DNA of 64,000 nt from an uncultured Clostridium sp. (GCA_900542035.1 UQMJ01000003.1:90196-154195); one strand, 5' to 3'. Positions 16,502 to 25,796 are shown, numbered from the stretch's first letter. Notes: generated from the sequence alone by a model not told the origin. A program made the numbers and translations.

Positions 16502-17485
16502 TTAAGACTTCTCATACTCAAACTTCATTCCCCAGGATTTTCGGATATCATCCATCAGCTGAAGAACCGTCAGGCTGTCTTCTGGTGTGAATTTGTCACT
16601 GGCGCTTCTTCCTTCTGCCACGCATCTGGAGGTTTCTTTTATCTGGTACTCAAATCCGTTGATTGCAAATGGAACTTTTACCATATATTCCTGGCCGTCA
16701 TAAAGACGGACGCAAAAACTTTCTGCGTGCTGGTAATCCTGGAAGGAAATTGTTCCTTTTTCCCCGAACATCACTGCCTGTCTGTCCATTACCATTCCAA
16801 TGGACTGGGCGCAGTAAGCCGTACATCCGCCTGGATAAGATAACTGGATGGTTGAAAAATCATCAGTTCCATATCCGTTTATATGTACCTGGCTCTGAAA
16901 GGATTCCGGCGCTGCTTTCGTTATCATATGAAGGAAACCCAGATTATAAATTCCAATATCTAACAACGCCCCGCCACCCAGACTGGAATCAAATTTCCGG
17001 TCTTTTCTGGCTCCCTTTGCAATAAATCCATACTCACAGCGGATATGACGGACTTGTCCGATAACCTCTCCTTCCAGAACCTTCTGAAGACAATTATACA
17101 CTGGAAGGAACCGGATCCAGAATGCCTCCATAATGAAAAGCCCCTTTTCCTCTGCCAGACGGTAAAGTTCTCTGGCTTCATCGGCATTGGTGGTAAACGG
17201 CTTTTCACAAAGTACGTGTTTTCCGGCATTCAGACACATCTTGCAGTTTTCATAATGAAAATTATTGGGCGTTGCCACATAAACAGCTTCTACCTCTGGA
17301 TCTGCCGCCAGTTCTTCATAAGAACCATAGTATTTTGGAATCCCATATTCTTCTGCAAATTGTCTCGCTGATTCTTCTCTTCTGGATCCGACTGCCATGA
17401 GAATTTCTCCTGAATCTCTCATCTGCTGAACGGTGGATGCAAACTTTTTTGCAATTGTCCCCGTTGCCAAAATTCCCCATTTCAT
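16502..17485 (-). CDS. Gfo/Idh/MocA family NAD(P)-dependent oxidoreductase
   Basis: A 327-residue cytoplasmic dehydrogenase of the glucose-fructose oxidoreductase family. The N-terminal Rossmann domain shows GILATGTIAKKFAS; the family motif is VLCEKPFT, with the catalytic Lys, and the C-terminal domain has GGGALLDIGIYNLGF with the conserved Asp region. The substrate is unknown; family members act on sugars, inositols and dihydrodiols. It follows the lyxose isomerase-like gene by 3 bases, which suggests joint action on a sugar. AAAGGAG precedes the ATG. Its end lies just beyond the promoter of the cobalamin operon. Confidence 0.88.
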   Translation of the reverse strand: MKWGILATGTIAKKFASTVQQMRDSGEILMAVGSRREESARQFAEEYGIPKYYGSYEELAADPEVEAVYVATPNNFHYENCKMCLNAGKHVLCEKPFTTNADEARELYRLAEEKGLFIMEAFWIRFLPVYNCLQKVLEGEVIGQVRHIRCEYGFIAKGARKDRKFDSSLGGGALLDIGIYNLGFLHMITKAAPESFQSQVHINGYGTDDFSTIQLSYPGGCTAYCAQSIGMVMDRQAVMFGEKGTISFQDYQHAESFCVRLYDGQEYMVKVPFAINGFEYQIKETSRCVAEGRSASDKFTPEDSLTVLQLMDDIRKSWGMKFEYEKS

Positions 17486-17488
17486 GTT

Positions 17489-18181
17489 TCATTTCTCCTT
17501 TGCCTGTGGATATTCGTTGCACAGCAGCCGGTAAGGCGCTTCGTCTTCTTCAATGGCCGGAAATCTTCCAACCGGCTCATAAAAACGGTTATCTGTATTA
17601 TCGTCATTGCACTGGCTGACCTCTCCTAATAATACCGGCCCGCTGCCTTCCTCTACTTCAAAATCATGGTACAGATACGGATAAATAGTAATACTTTCGC
17701 CTGGCGTCAGCCGGACCTGGGTTCCTGCCGGAACCACCATTTCTCGTCCGTCAATATGGACATGAACGTCATTTACTTTGTCCAAATCTTCCTCTTTTGT
17801 AGAATTATACACGCGAATCAGCACGTTGCCTCCCCCTCGGTTGATAATGTCTTCCATTTTAAACCAGTGAAAATGCATGGGGGAATACTGGCCTTCTTTG
17901 ATATAAAGAAGTTTTTCCGCATATGGTTTCGGATATTTGTCCTTTTTCTGTAAATTGCCGTTGCGGATGGTAATCAGAGAAAATCCCACCTGGTCAAATC
18001 TGCCCAGTCCATAATCCGTAATGTCCCAGCCCAGCATATTTTCTCTGATTTCGTCATATTCATGGCCTTTTTCCTGCCATTCTTCCGGCGTAAAATCACA
18101 GAACGGCGGAACTGCAAACCGGTACTCCTTTACCATTGCTTCCATTTCTTTTAATGCACGATTAATCTCACTGCGCTTCAT
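17489..18181 (-). CDS. D-lyxose/D-mannose isomerase family protein (cupin)
   Basis: A 230-residue cupin-type sugar isomerase of the D-lyxose ketol-isomerase family. Matching segments are MKRSEINRALKEMEAMVKEYRFAVPPF at the N-terminus, EKLLYIKEGQYSPMHFHWFKMEDIINRGGGNVLIRVYNS, which carries the cupin metal-binding His-x-His and Glu, and a later YLYHDFEVEEG with a further His. The family interconverts D-lyxose/D-xylulose or D-mannose/D-fructose; which one applies cannot be read. AGGAGG precedes the ATG. It lies 13 bases after the lipoprotein gene and directly before the Gfo/Idh gene. Confidence 0.85.
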   Translation of the reverse strand: MKRSEINRALKEMEAMVKEYRFAVPPFCDFTPEEWQEKGHEYDEIRENMLGWDITDYGLGRFDQVGFSLITIRNGNLQKKDKYPKPYAEKLLYIKEGQYSPMHFHWFKMEDIINRGGGNVLIRVYNSTKEEDLDKVNDVHVHIDGREMVVPAGTQVRLTPGESITIYPYLYHDFEVEEGSGPVLLGEVSQCNDDNTDNRFYEPVGRFPAIEEDEAPYRLLCNEYPQAKEK

Positions 18182-18194
18182 CGTATCCTCCTAT

Positions 18195-19700
18195 TTAATC
18201 CCCAAAATAATACAATGCTTTTACATATCCTTTTTCATCAAAGACCGGCCTGTTTCCGCCATACACTTCCTCATACTCAAACAGGGTCTCTGGTTTCTGA
18301 AAATCCACAATTTTTGCCGGCGGTCTCTCTTCTTTGGAACTGAAAAAATGATAGCCCCATTCTTCTTCTGCGCCTTTTAACACATAAATGCTGCCTTCAT
18401 ACACCTTTTTAAAGCGGGTGTCGTCGCTGTCTCCCCACAGCCTGTAACATCCGGAATAAGGCTCATAGTCCAGATAACAATAATCCGTCCAGTCTTCTGA
18501 TTGATACTGCAGGGCAACGTCTCCATATTCTCCATCGGAAGCGCTGACAACCGCCGTTTCACCTGTCAATTCATTAACGCAGATTTCCACCTCTTCAAAT
18601 TCCTTCATAACCGTTTCATACTCCTGTGGAGTCAGCATAAGAGGAAGAAAAATGGTTCCAGGCGCTTCATAATAAAGTCCCTTGTCTTTGGTATTTTCAA
18701 AATCATTCAGCGATATGCCAATTTCCATATGTTCCGGCAGCAGTTCTTTATATGGAGCTGGGGAAAGCTGCTCATATTCCTTATGAACGCGCTCCCACTG
18801 TTCTCTGTCAAATTCTTTTTCTGCCTTTTTGATAAACTCCATGTTTCTCTTATCCAGTTCCGTAAAGTTTGCCTCTGCCTTCTGGTCTGCGTTTTCTGTT
18901 TTTTCATACCAGGGCTGCTGTTCAAAATACTGCTGCAGTTCCTGATTTTTAAATTCCCGTCCATAAACCGCAAAATACTGATTGCGCAAAAGCCTTAATT
19001 TTTCCGCATCCAGTTCCAGCAGATCCGTCTCATTCAGCGGCCGCTCGTAAACGTCCGGCAGAAACAAAGTTTCCATGGGAAAGTAAACTCCAGCAGCTTC
19101 TGAGTCTCCAAACAGTTCCATCCTTCCATCCTCATAAAATTGAAACTGGTAAGACACATTCGCAGGTTCTTCCCAATCCTCTAAATTATCTTGGCTGGTC
19201 TGAAGTTTTGTTCCAGGAAGGTAAAAAAAGAACTGCAGTTGATGAAGGAGGGAATACCCCCGTCCAGGCGGTTCCGCTTTCATAAAATCCAGGGTAAGCT
19301 GGTTGCGGTTTTTGCGTCCCCCAGGAGAAACTTCCAGCCTGTAGGACATATCTCCGCCTTTAAAATAAGTGCCGCAGATAGACTCGGCTTTCTCCATCAA
19401 AACCGTATTGTAATCCGCTGTTTCTGCACTGGAATCTCCGGCGCCGGACGACGCTGCAGTGTCAGGCGGTACTGTATCGGTTGGTTCGGCAGAGTCGGTT
19501 GATATTGTGTCACATGACGCAGTGGTACTGACAGATACTGTATCGGACGGCGCGGTGATATTGGCAGAATCTGTTCCAGTCAGCTCGGTGGTACTGGCAG
19601 ATTCTATATCTGGCGACGCTGCGCAGGAAGCAGCCGTTAAAATTACCGCTGCCGTCAGACCTGCCAGACCAATCTTTCTGGTAACTTTTCGTTTTCTCAT
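18195..19700 (-). CDS. YARHG-domain lipoprotein
   Basis: A 501-residue predicted lipoprotein: MRKRKVTRKIGLAGLTAAVILTAASC, a basic start, hydrophobic core and lipobox with Cys near residue 26. A low-complexity linker rich in Ser, Thr and Asp follows (about 27-105). Later a YARHG domain reads LRLLRNQYFAVYGREFKNQELQQYFEQQPWY, typical of extracellular Firmicutes proteins of unknown function. The start at 19700 is set by AGGAGG 5 bases upstream; an upstream in-frame ATG would place a non-signal-like sequence first. Role unknown; probably surface-anchored. Confidence 0.82.
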   Translation of the reverse strand: MRKRKVTRKIGLAGLTAAVILTAASCAASPDIESASTTELTGTDSANITAPSDTVSVSTTASCDTISTDSAEPTDTVPPDTAASSGAGDSSAETADYNTVLMEKAESICGTYFKGGDMSYRLEVSPGGRKNRNQLTLDFMKAEPPGRGYSLLHQLQFFFYLPGTKLQTSQDNLEDWEEPANVSYQFQFYEDGRMELFGDSEAAGVYFPMETLFLPDVYERPLNETDLLELDAEKLRLLRNQYFAVYGREFKNQELQQYFEQQPWYEKTENADQKAEANFTELDKRNMEFIKKAEKEFDREQWERVHKEYEQLSPAPYKELLPEHMEIGISLNDFENTKDKGLYYEAPGTIFLPLMLTPQEYETVMKEFEEVEICVNELTGETAVVSASDGEYGDVALQYQSEDWTDYCYLDYEPYSGCYRLWGDSDDTRFKKVYEGSIYVLKGAEEEWGYHFFSSKEERPPAKIVDFQKPETLFEYEEVYGGNRPVFDEKGYVKALYYFGD

Positions 19701-19740
19701 ACTGCCTCCTGTTCTTGCTGATGTAGGTAGCAGGACATTT

Positions 19741-19757
19741 GCAAATCGCATATTTGC
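19741..19757. repeat. small inverted repeat upstream of the lipoprotein gene
   Basis: GCAAAT-CGCAT-ATTTGC, a perfect 6-bp dyad in the gap between the methionine aminopeptidase gene and the lipoprotein gene. It could be an operator or a weak hairpin; no T-run follows. Confidence 0.35.
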
Positions 19758-19788
19758 TAAACGTGTTTTTTCCTAATCTGCTCTGGTT

Positions 19789-20562
19789 CTAATCTGCCAG
19801 AATCTCATATCCGTCTTCTGTTACGGCTACGGTTACCTCCCACTGGGCAGACATCTTGCCATCGGCTGTAGTAATCTCCCAGCCGTTCTTTTTATCAATC
19901 CGGAATTTACAGGTTCCGGCATTGATCATAGGCTCAATGGTAAACACCATTCCTGGCGGCATATGGATTCCGGTATCCGGCATCGTTACATAGCTGACAA
20001 ACGGATCTTCGTGGAATTTCAGTCCGATGCCATGTCCTCCGATTTCCCGCACAACGCTGTAGCCGTTGGCTTTTGCATAGTCATGAATTGCAGCTCCCAT
20101 ACTCCCCATAGAACGGAACGGGCCTACCATTTTCAGTCCTTCTTCTACACATTCTTTGGCTACCTGAACCAGACGCCGGTTTTCCTCACTGACCTCGCCA
20201 ATTAAAAACATTCTTGAGGAATCGGAAAAATACCCCTTATAAATCGTTGATACGTCTACGTTAATAATATCTCCTGATTTCAAAATCACGTCTCTGGACG
20301 GGATTCCATGGCAAATCTGATTATTGACAGACGTACATACGCTTTTCGGAAATCCCTCATAGTGAAGAGGCGCCGGAGTTCCTCGTAATTCTATGGTTGT
20401 CTTATATACAATCTCATCAATTTCCTCTGTCGACATTCCTACGCCAATTTTCTCTGCAACTGCGTCTAAAACTGCCTTATTTACTTTTCCGCTTTCCCGT
20501 ATTCCGGCCAGTTCTTCCCTGGTTTTTACCAGCCGGTCCTCTCTTACTTTTCTTCGTCTCAT
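19789..20562 (-). CDS. map: type I methionine aminopeptidase
   Basis: A 257-residue cytosolic metalloprotease that removes the initiator Met. Metal ligands are visible: the first Asp in INVDVSTIYKGYFSDSSRMF, the second Asp in the same segment, the His of IGGHGIGLKFHEDP, the Glu of MVFTIEPMINAG and the Glu of AQWEVTVAVTEDGYEILAD. The substrate-side CHGIPS motif is also present. I use the ATG at 20562 (GGCAGGAAA upstream); an in-frame start 78 bases further upstream would overlap the helicase gene and adds no family sequence. It is probably a second MAP copy, since the usual one sits in the ribosomal protein cluster. Confidence 0.92.
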   Translation of the reverse strand: MRRRKVREDRLVKTREELAGIRESGKVNKAVLDAVAEKIGVGMSTEEIDEIVYKTTIELRGTPAPLHYEGFPKSVCTSVNNQICHGIPSRDVILKSGDIINVDVSTIYKGYFSDSSRMFLIGEVSEENRRLVQVAKECVEEGLKMVGPFRSMGSMGAAIHDYAKANGYSVVREIGGHGIGLKFHEDPFVSYVTMPDTGIHMPPGMVFTIEPMINAGTCKFRIDKKNGWEITTADGKMSAQWEVTVAVTEDGYEILAD

Positions 20563-20611
20563 TTTCCTGCCTTCCTTCTTTCTTTTCAAACTTCTGATAT
20601 TGTCAATTCTT

Positions 20612-23600
20612 TCACAGCTTTTTACCGGCTGTGCTTTCAAAGAACACTCCTCCTAATCTGCATAAATCGGAGGCCTGGCATTCCTTTTGTTGGGGTTGAA
20701 ACTCTGCCTCTATCAGCTCCAGCATATCGTTCCATTGAAACCATTCTCCATGGCAGCACTGGTTTCGTTTTTTTACGCAAACATTCAGCTTTTCCCGAAA
20801 TGCCTTCCACCAGTCTGCATGGAATTGCGGTTCTCCTTTGCTCTGCATACAATCCGCAATCTCCGAACCATATTTTTTTAAAAGATAGGATATGTTTCCC
20901 AGCATCAGGTGTTTCTTTTCTGCATCTTTTAACGGAATCGCTTTTCCTGATATGCGCAGCAAATGCTCTGGAAACTGCTTTTTTAATCCTTCGTAAAAAT
21001 TGGACTGAAGCTGAAGTTCTAATGCCTTGCAGAACAAAATTCCGCAGCAGGAAGCATCCAAATCCATATTCCATTCAAACAGCGGCCTGAGCAGATAATA
21101 TAGCTTCATTCCAAATATAAGATTCCTCTTTATTTCCAGCGGAAGCGATTCCAGGTCTTTTGGACTTTTCAGCCCAAACTCCAACAGCTGTTCTTCCCGA
21201 AACGAATCATTTAAAAAATCTTCTCTTGCCAGATTATTTAAAAATCCTTCCGTATCTACCTGATATTCTTCTGTCCCTGCTTCTTCTGCCTGCTCCTTTA
21301 TCGGAAAAGAATGAACAGACGGGATTTGCCGGACTGCTTCTTTTATTGCCTTCAGCCGTTTTTCCTCCAAACGGCCGTCTTTCTGCCAGACATCCTCTTC
21401 CCTGCCGGTCTTCTGTAGCGTGGCAATCTCTTTCAACGCATAGGTGTCCATGACCGCCTTCATTTCGCATACGAACCGGTTCGGTTCCCATGCCTTGCTG
21501 CCACCAATCACATATAACCGGTATTTGGCTCTTGTAACCGCCACGTTGACAATATTGCTGTTTACCCAGCGGACTGCTCCGGCAGCCTCTTTCCCTGCGT
21601 CACAGCCCAAAAGAAAAATTACTTCATTTGCTTCTTTTCCCTGAAATGTGTGGACAGTTCCAATCTTTTCTTTTATCCAATCGTCTCTTTTTGCTGTTTT
21701 GTTCAGGTGAGAATCCAGATTCTGGGTACTGTATTCCTTTATGTAATTCCGGATTCCGTACACGACGGATTTAAATGGGCTGATAATATACAGATTGGGA
21801 AATTCACTTTTTTCAAATGCCTTCTCTAGAATCCGGCAGACAGCTTCTCCCTGTTTTCTGACAAAATGATCCTTTCTTCCGTTTTCAGTTCCTGTGATAT
21901 GAATCCACTGGGACTTATCAAAAACAAAGGACTTTTGTTTTTCTTCTCCTGGGAGCCGCGTCTGCTGTTTCATAATTCCGCTGTAAGAAATCCGGTTGGA
22001 AATGTCATACATGGGAGAAATGCACCTGCGGTGTACCAGAAGGGGACAGCCTACCCACTCCGGCTGGTCGGTTCCGTTTTCCAGATAAGTTCCCAATGGA
22101 TTTAAAATATCAGCGCACCTCTGGACCGAAAGGGATTTATCCTGATAACTGCGGTAAAGCTCTTCTTTAAAGGATTTCTTTAATAGTGCCAGATCATCTG
22201 TTACCACTGGTTCTACCTGTTTGGGATCTCCTACGATTATGGCTTTCCGTGAACGGTACAGTGCGCCGACTGCCATCTGAGGCTGGGCCTGGCCTGCTTC
22301 GTCTACTACCAGTGTTCCGATTGTCCCCTGCATTTTTATATCTTGAAATAAGGTTCCAACCGATGCAAATGTAGAAGATATGACAGGAACAAGAAGAAAC
22401 AGCGTCTGGTATAATGCCCCTGCCATTTGCTCTCTGTCCTCTTTGTGGAAATGGATCTGATCGTTTTCCTCCCCCATTTCCAGTCCCCAATACTGGCTTA
22501 ATGTAATAAAATTGTCCCTGCAGCACCTGGAATTTAAAATAAATTCTTTTGTCAGCTGCAGCGCCGCGTACAGCAATTTTTCTCTTTCCCTGTTATAATA
22601 GTCCGTTGTCCAGGGATTTGTAGTCTGGGCCTTTGCGGACTGTTCTGCATCTGAAGAGCGCAGTGCCGAAATAAAGGCTTTATCCAGCAAATGTCCCCGT
22701 TCTGCCGGTTCCTTTTCCTGGAAGTGTTCTGCCAGCTCCATCCATTCTTTTTGCGCTGTTTCTGCTTCTTCTGCCGCAGATTGGATCTGCTTTTTTGCTT
22801 CTTCTATGCCGGTAACTACCTGCCCATCCTCTAATCTTATTTCTTCTAAGCGGACGTCCAGCGTTTTTTCTTCTGCTTTTATGGATTCTTCCTGGATTTC
22901 TATGCTGCGGATTTCTTCTTCCAAATCCTGTATCTTCTGCTTGGCCTGCTCTATTTCTGTCTGCAGGTCTGCCTCCTGGCTCTGGTAAGATTCTGCCAGC
23001 TTTTTTGCTGCCTGATATTTTTCTTTAAAAAGAATCCTGGAAAAAATTCCCACAGAATTCATTACTTCACAGATTTGTTTCTGTACCTGAATCAGCTTCT
23101 GGTTTTTCTCTTTCCAGACCGTTTCTCCTTCATCACGCTCTGCCTGAAACGGCTTTTTCTTCTGTTCTTCTTCCTGATACCGTTCTTGCAGCTCCTGCAG
23201 CTTTTTCTCAATCTCTTCTATTTCTTTAAGCAGGAAGTTTCGGGTTTCCTTCTGTGCTTCTATCTGCTTTGTATAATGCGCCTTTGTTTCCTGGCTGCGT
23301 CTTTCAGCCTTTTTGGCCGACAGCGCCGCGTCTCCTAATGAAGATAATTCATCCTGTAATTTCGCGACTGTTTCCAGTTGTTCCTCAAACGCTTTTCTTG
23401 CGGCTTCATACCGTTCCCGCCGCGCCTCCTTAAACTGGCCGTTAGGATAAAAATCCCAGTGCAGCGGTTCTAACACGTATTTATAAAACGGCACCAGGTT
23501 GGATTTTTTGCCCAGAGGGGCTGCCGCAAGTCCCCAGGCGTCCGGCCGCTGCATCAGCTTTTTTGCATATCCGGTAAAATAAATTTCTTTATAATCCCCT

Positions 23601-25090
23601 TCTAACTCTGTTTTTCCGCAATAGAGGTGTTCGCTCTTGTCAGACTGCTCCGCTGAAAACAACTGCTCGATTTCGCGAAGCTGTTCTTTTACTCTCTCAT
23701 CATCCCCGCCTGTCGGCTTTAAGCTGTCTAAAATGCCAGATTCCAGAGGAAGTTCCTTTGTGATATTTTCTACCGCCGCATTATTGCTGGAAACAACCAG
23801 AATGCTGTAATCATTGAGCTTATCGTCTTTTAGAGAATACCAGCCAGGAATATATCTGGAATATTTTCCGTTTTCCTTGTCCCCATGTAAAAATTTATGC
23901 TTTTCAAAAGCCGTATCCGGATCATCATAAGCTGCAAGACGCTTTGCCTTTTCTACAATGTGATTGGCTATAATCTCTTTTAAAAGCGTCGTTTTGCCTG
24001 TTCCAGGAGGTCCGTTGACCGAAAATGCCTCTCTTTCTTCATCCGCCGCAGCATTAATTGCCACCTGCTGCATCAAAGCAGGCATATACCTGGAAGGCCA
24101 TTTCCCCATTGGGGCACGTTTCATATTCAATTTCTTCAAAAGCAGCACTTCCAGTTCTTCTTCACTGATGCGGAGAAAATCACAGCGCTTTTCCCGAAAT
24201 TCTGTTTCATGTCCAGGACCGTTGATGTAATCAAGCAGGTATTGAGGCATTCCGTTCCTGCGGTTCTTAGTTTTTTCATCAACCGTTTCCAGATAAACCG
24301 CTTCTGACTCCATCCATTTTTTTACCATCTGCAAATCATTGGAAAAATAAGAACGGCTCAGACCAGAATAATTGTTTTCCCCGTATGCTTTTTTTGCTGC
24401 CTCATCCTTAAAAAAGCAAACTGAAATTCCGCAGCTGTATTCTCCTTCCAGCGTGCCAAGGTACTCGTCCTCCAGTCTGGCATAAAGCGCTTCTATTGCT
24501 TCTGACTCCACTTCTTCCGTTTCCGCTTTTCCGCTCTCAAACTCGTTTTCGAGAAAGTCCCGAAATCCTTTGTCTATTTCATAAATCGTATTCTGATACT
24601 CTTCTAAAGACAATCCATCGGAAAGACGGCCTCTTTCCTTATCCTTTAACTGGCTGATCGCCCAGACAATAGAAGAAAGAGAAAAGGAATAGGGAAGATA
24701 ACGGCCATTTTCATCTATCTGAAAACTGGCCGCCACAATCTCATCATAACTTTTTTCCGGCATTTCTTCCATGTCAGCGCCGATATACCTTGCAATCTGG
24801 GCAATACAGGATTCTCTCTTTATTTTCCCAAGGTAAACCGTAATGGTTCCCCAGGTTTGCATCTGACATCTTTCACACTCGTCCTGAATGGTCTGGCAAA
24901 GAGACTGGCCTTTCTCCAGATCCAAAAAAGCTTCTATCTGTTTCCCTGCCAGCTTTTTCTTATACTCTCTCAGTTTTCTCCTGGTATCTGCCGCATTCGT
25001 ACACATCTCATAAGAATTCTGGCTGAGAAATTCCATTGTAAACCAATAGTCTAAAATTTGAATCGCATCCTGTACCTTTTCTGAGATCAT
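20612..25090 (-). CDS. giant SF1 (UPF1-like) helicase with C-terminal HEPN-like domain
   Basis: A 1492-residue ATPase. The N-terminal ~350 residues are not recognised. Walker A is VNGPPGTGKTTLLKEII (about 358-374). A long Glu/Lys/Gln-rich coiled coil covers about 560-800. Helicase core motifs follow: VVDEAGQAQPQ (motif II), IIVGDPKQVEPV (motif III), GTVHTFQGKEANEVIFLLG (motif V) and VNVAVTRAKYRLYVIGG (motif VI). The last ~300 residues end with VKKRNQCCHGEW, an R-N-x-x-x-H pattern (R1442, H1447) seen in HEPN ribonucleases. The start at 25090 has AGGAG 9 bases upstream; an ATG at 25150 has none. Likely a nucleic-acid-remodelling defence or stress protein; function inferred only. Confidence 0.82.
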   Translation of the reverse strand: MISEKVQDAIQILDYWFTMEFLSQNSYEMCTNAADTRRKLREYKKKLAGKQIEAFLDLEKGQSLCQTIQDECERCQMQTWGTITVYLGKIKRESCIAQIARYIGADMEEMPEKSYDEIVAASFQIDENGRYLPYSFSLSSIVWAISQLKDKERGRLSDGLSLEEYQNTIYEIDKGFRDFLENEFESGKAETEEVESEAIEALYARLEDEYLGTLEGEYSCGISVCFFKDEAAKKAYGENNYSGLSRSYFSNDLQMVKKWMESEAVYLETVDEKTKNRRNGMPQYLLDYINGPGHETEFREKRCDFLRISEEELEVLLLKKLNMKRAPMGKWPSRYMPALMQQVAINAAADEEREAFSVNGPPGTGKTTLLKEIIANHIVEKAKRLAAYDDPDTAFEKHKFLHGDKENGKYSRYIPGWYSLKDDKLNDYSILVVSSNNAAVENITKELPLESGILDSLKPTGGDDERVKEQLREIEQLFSAEQSDKSEHLYCGKTELEGDYKEIYFTGYAKKLMQRPDAWGLAAAPLGKKSNLVPFYKYVLEPLHWDFYPNGQFKEARRERYEAARKAFEEQLETVAKLQDELSSLGDAALSAKKAERRSQETKAHYTKQIEAQKETRNFLLKEIEEIEKKLQELQERYQEEEQKKKPFQAERDEGETVWKEKNQKLIQVQKQICEVMNSVGIFSRILFKEKYQAAKKLAESYQSQEADLQTEIEQAKQKIQDLEEEIRSIEIQEESIKAEEKTLDVRLEEIRLEDGQVVTGIEEAKKQIQSAAEEAETAQKEWMELAEHFQEKEPAERGHLLDKAFISALRSSDAEQSAKAQTTNPWTTDYYNREREKLLYAALQLTKEFILNSRCCRDNFITLSQYWGLEMGEENDQIHFHKEDREQMAGALYQTLFLLVPVISSTFASVGTLFQDIKMQGTIGTLVVDEAGQAQPQMAVGALYRSRKAIIVGDPKQVEPVVTDDLALLKKSFKEELYRSYQDKSLSVQRCADILNPLGTYLENGTDQPEWVGCPLLVHRRCISPMYDISNRISYSGIMKQQTRLPGEEKQKSFVFDKSQWIHITGTENGRKDHFVRKQGEAVCRILEKAFEKSEFPNLYIISPFKSVVYGIRNYIKEYSTQNLDSHLNKTAKRDDWIKEKIGTVHTFQGKEANEVIFLLGCDAGKEAAGAVRWVNSNIVNVAVTRAKYRLYVIGGSKAWEPNRFVCEMKAVMDTYALKEIATLQKTGREEDVWQKDGRLEEKRLKAIKEAVRQIPSVHSFPIKEQAEEAGTEEYQVDTEGFLNNLAREDFLNDSFREEQLLEFGLKSPKDLESLPLEIKRNLIFGMKLYYLLRPLFEWNMDLDASCCGILFCKALELQLQSNFYEGLKKQFPEHLLRISGKAIPLKDAEKKHLMLGNISYLLKKYGSEIADCMQSKGEPQFHADWWKAFREKLNVCVKKRNQCCHGEWFQWNDMLELIEAEFQPQQKECQASDLCRLGGVFFESTAGKKL

Positions 25091-25139
25091 ACGTAAAGTC
25101 TCCTTGCTTCTTCCTCTTATCCCTGACAGATAGAATTTC

Positions 25140-25185
25140 AGCTTAGGCATGAGACTTGCTTTCTAAGAAGCAATCTGCCTAAGCT
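25140..25185 (-). repeat. long inverted repeat in the leader of the helicase gene
   Basis: AGCTTAGGCA and TGCCTAAGCT are perfect 10-bp arms. Inside them TTGCTT and AAGCAA form a second stem. The structure sits 50 bases upstream of the chosen helicase start, has no T-run on either strand, and so looks like an mRNA leader hairpin or operator rather than a terminator. Confidence 0.6.
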
Positions 25186-25197
25186 GATCGGGTCTAA

Positions 25198-25214
25198 TTC
25201 ATTTTCTAAATGAA
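25198..25214. repeat. inverted repeat between the YHYH gene and the helicase gene
   Basis: TTCATTT-TCT-AAATGAA, a perfect 7-bp dyad 18 bases after the YHYH stop codon. It is AT-rich with no following T-run on the minus strand. It could be an operator for the helicase or a weak terminator. Confidence 0.4.
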
Positions 25215-25232
25215 CCGTTTTTCTTTGAGCAG

Positions 25233-25796
25233 CTAATAGCAAACTCGATTTTCTGCATATCCAAAATCCATATAATGCTCGTAATAAGCTGTCCAATCAT
25301 CTCCAAATATCTGGGCCAGGTCTTCATTGTTTTCTTTATATACCGTTACATTAAATGTCTCACAGGCCACTCGCCCTTCTTTCATTCCGGCTGTCAAAAA
25401 GTGTTCCAGCAAACGTTCCGCATCGTTTCCGAAGGTTTCGTATAAATCTTCATTATGTTCTGCATAATAAGCCGCATCAAATACTCTGTCTATGTGTTCG
25501 GGAATTGCTGCTTTTTCTGGTTCTTGTACCGGTGCGTTTTCTGCAGAATTGCCGGAATAACGGCTGTCATACGGACAAACCCCATTTTCGTGCAAATGTG
25601 CAGGATGACCGCCGCAATGGTAATGATAACTTCCAAGCCCGCTTTTGTTTTTATTATCCCGATGACCGCCTCTGGAATCTGTACGGCCGCTATGAGCTTC
25701 TGCTATGCTCACATCATTTGTTCCCATTGCCAGCTCTGGAACTGCTGTACATAATGATACTGCGGTCAGAAGCATGACTAACCTTTTCTTTCTCAT
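25233..25796 (-). CDS. secreted YHYH-domain protein with two C-terminal repeats
   Basis: A 187-residue exported protein. The first ~25 residues form a signal peptide (MRKKRLVMLLTAVSLCTAVPELAMG). A His-rich YHYH domain follows: AHSGRTDSRGGHRDNKNKSG, then SYHYHCGGHPAHLHENGVCPY (about 55-76). Two ~40-residue repeats end the protein: FDAAYYAEHNEDLYETFGNDAERLLEHFLTAGMKEGRV and FNVTVYKENNEDLAQIFGDDWTAYYEHYMDFGYAENRV, a pattern common in surface proteins of Lachnospiraceae. Role unknown; the His/Cys cluster suggests metal binding. It has its own promoter. Confidence 0.82.
   Translation of the reverse strand: MRKKRLVMLLTAVSLCTAVPELAMGTNDVSIAEAHSGRTDSRGGHRDNKNKSGLGSYHYHCGGHPAHLHENGVCPYDSRYSGNSAENAPVQEPEKAAIPEHIDRVFDAAYYAEHNEDLYETFGNDAERLLEHFLTAGMKEGRVACETFNVTVYKENNEDLAQIFGDDWTAYYEHYMDFGYAENRVCY

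Noticed and set aside
19439..19640. Tandem repeat or mobile element in the GC-rich/TG-rich stretch
   Set aside because: It is the Ser/Thr/Asp linker of the lipoprotein; codons vary and there are no terminal repeats.
20612..25090. Long plus-strand open frames opposite the helicase gene
   Set aside because: They are shadows of the minus-strand coding region, with Ser/Phe/Leu-rich composition and no ribosome sites.
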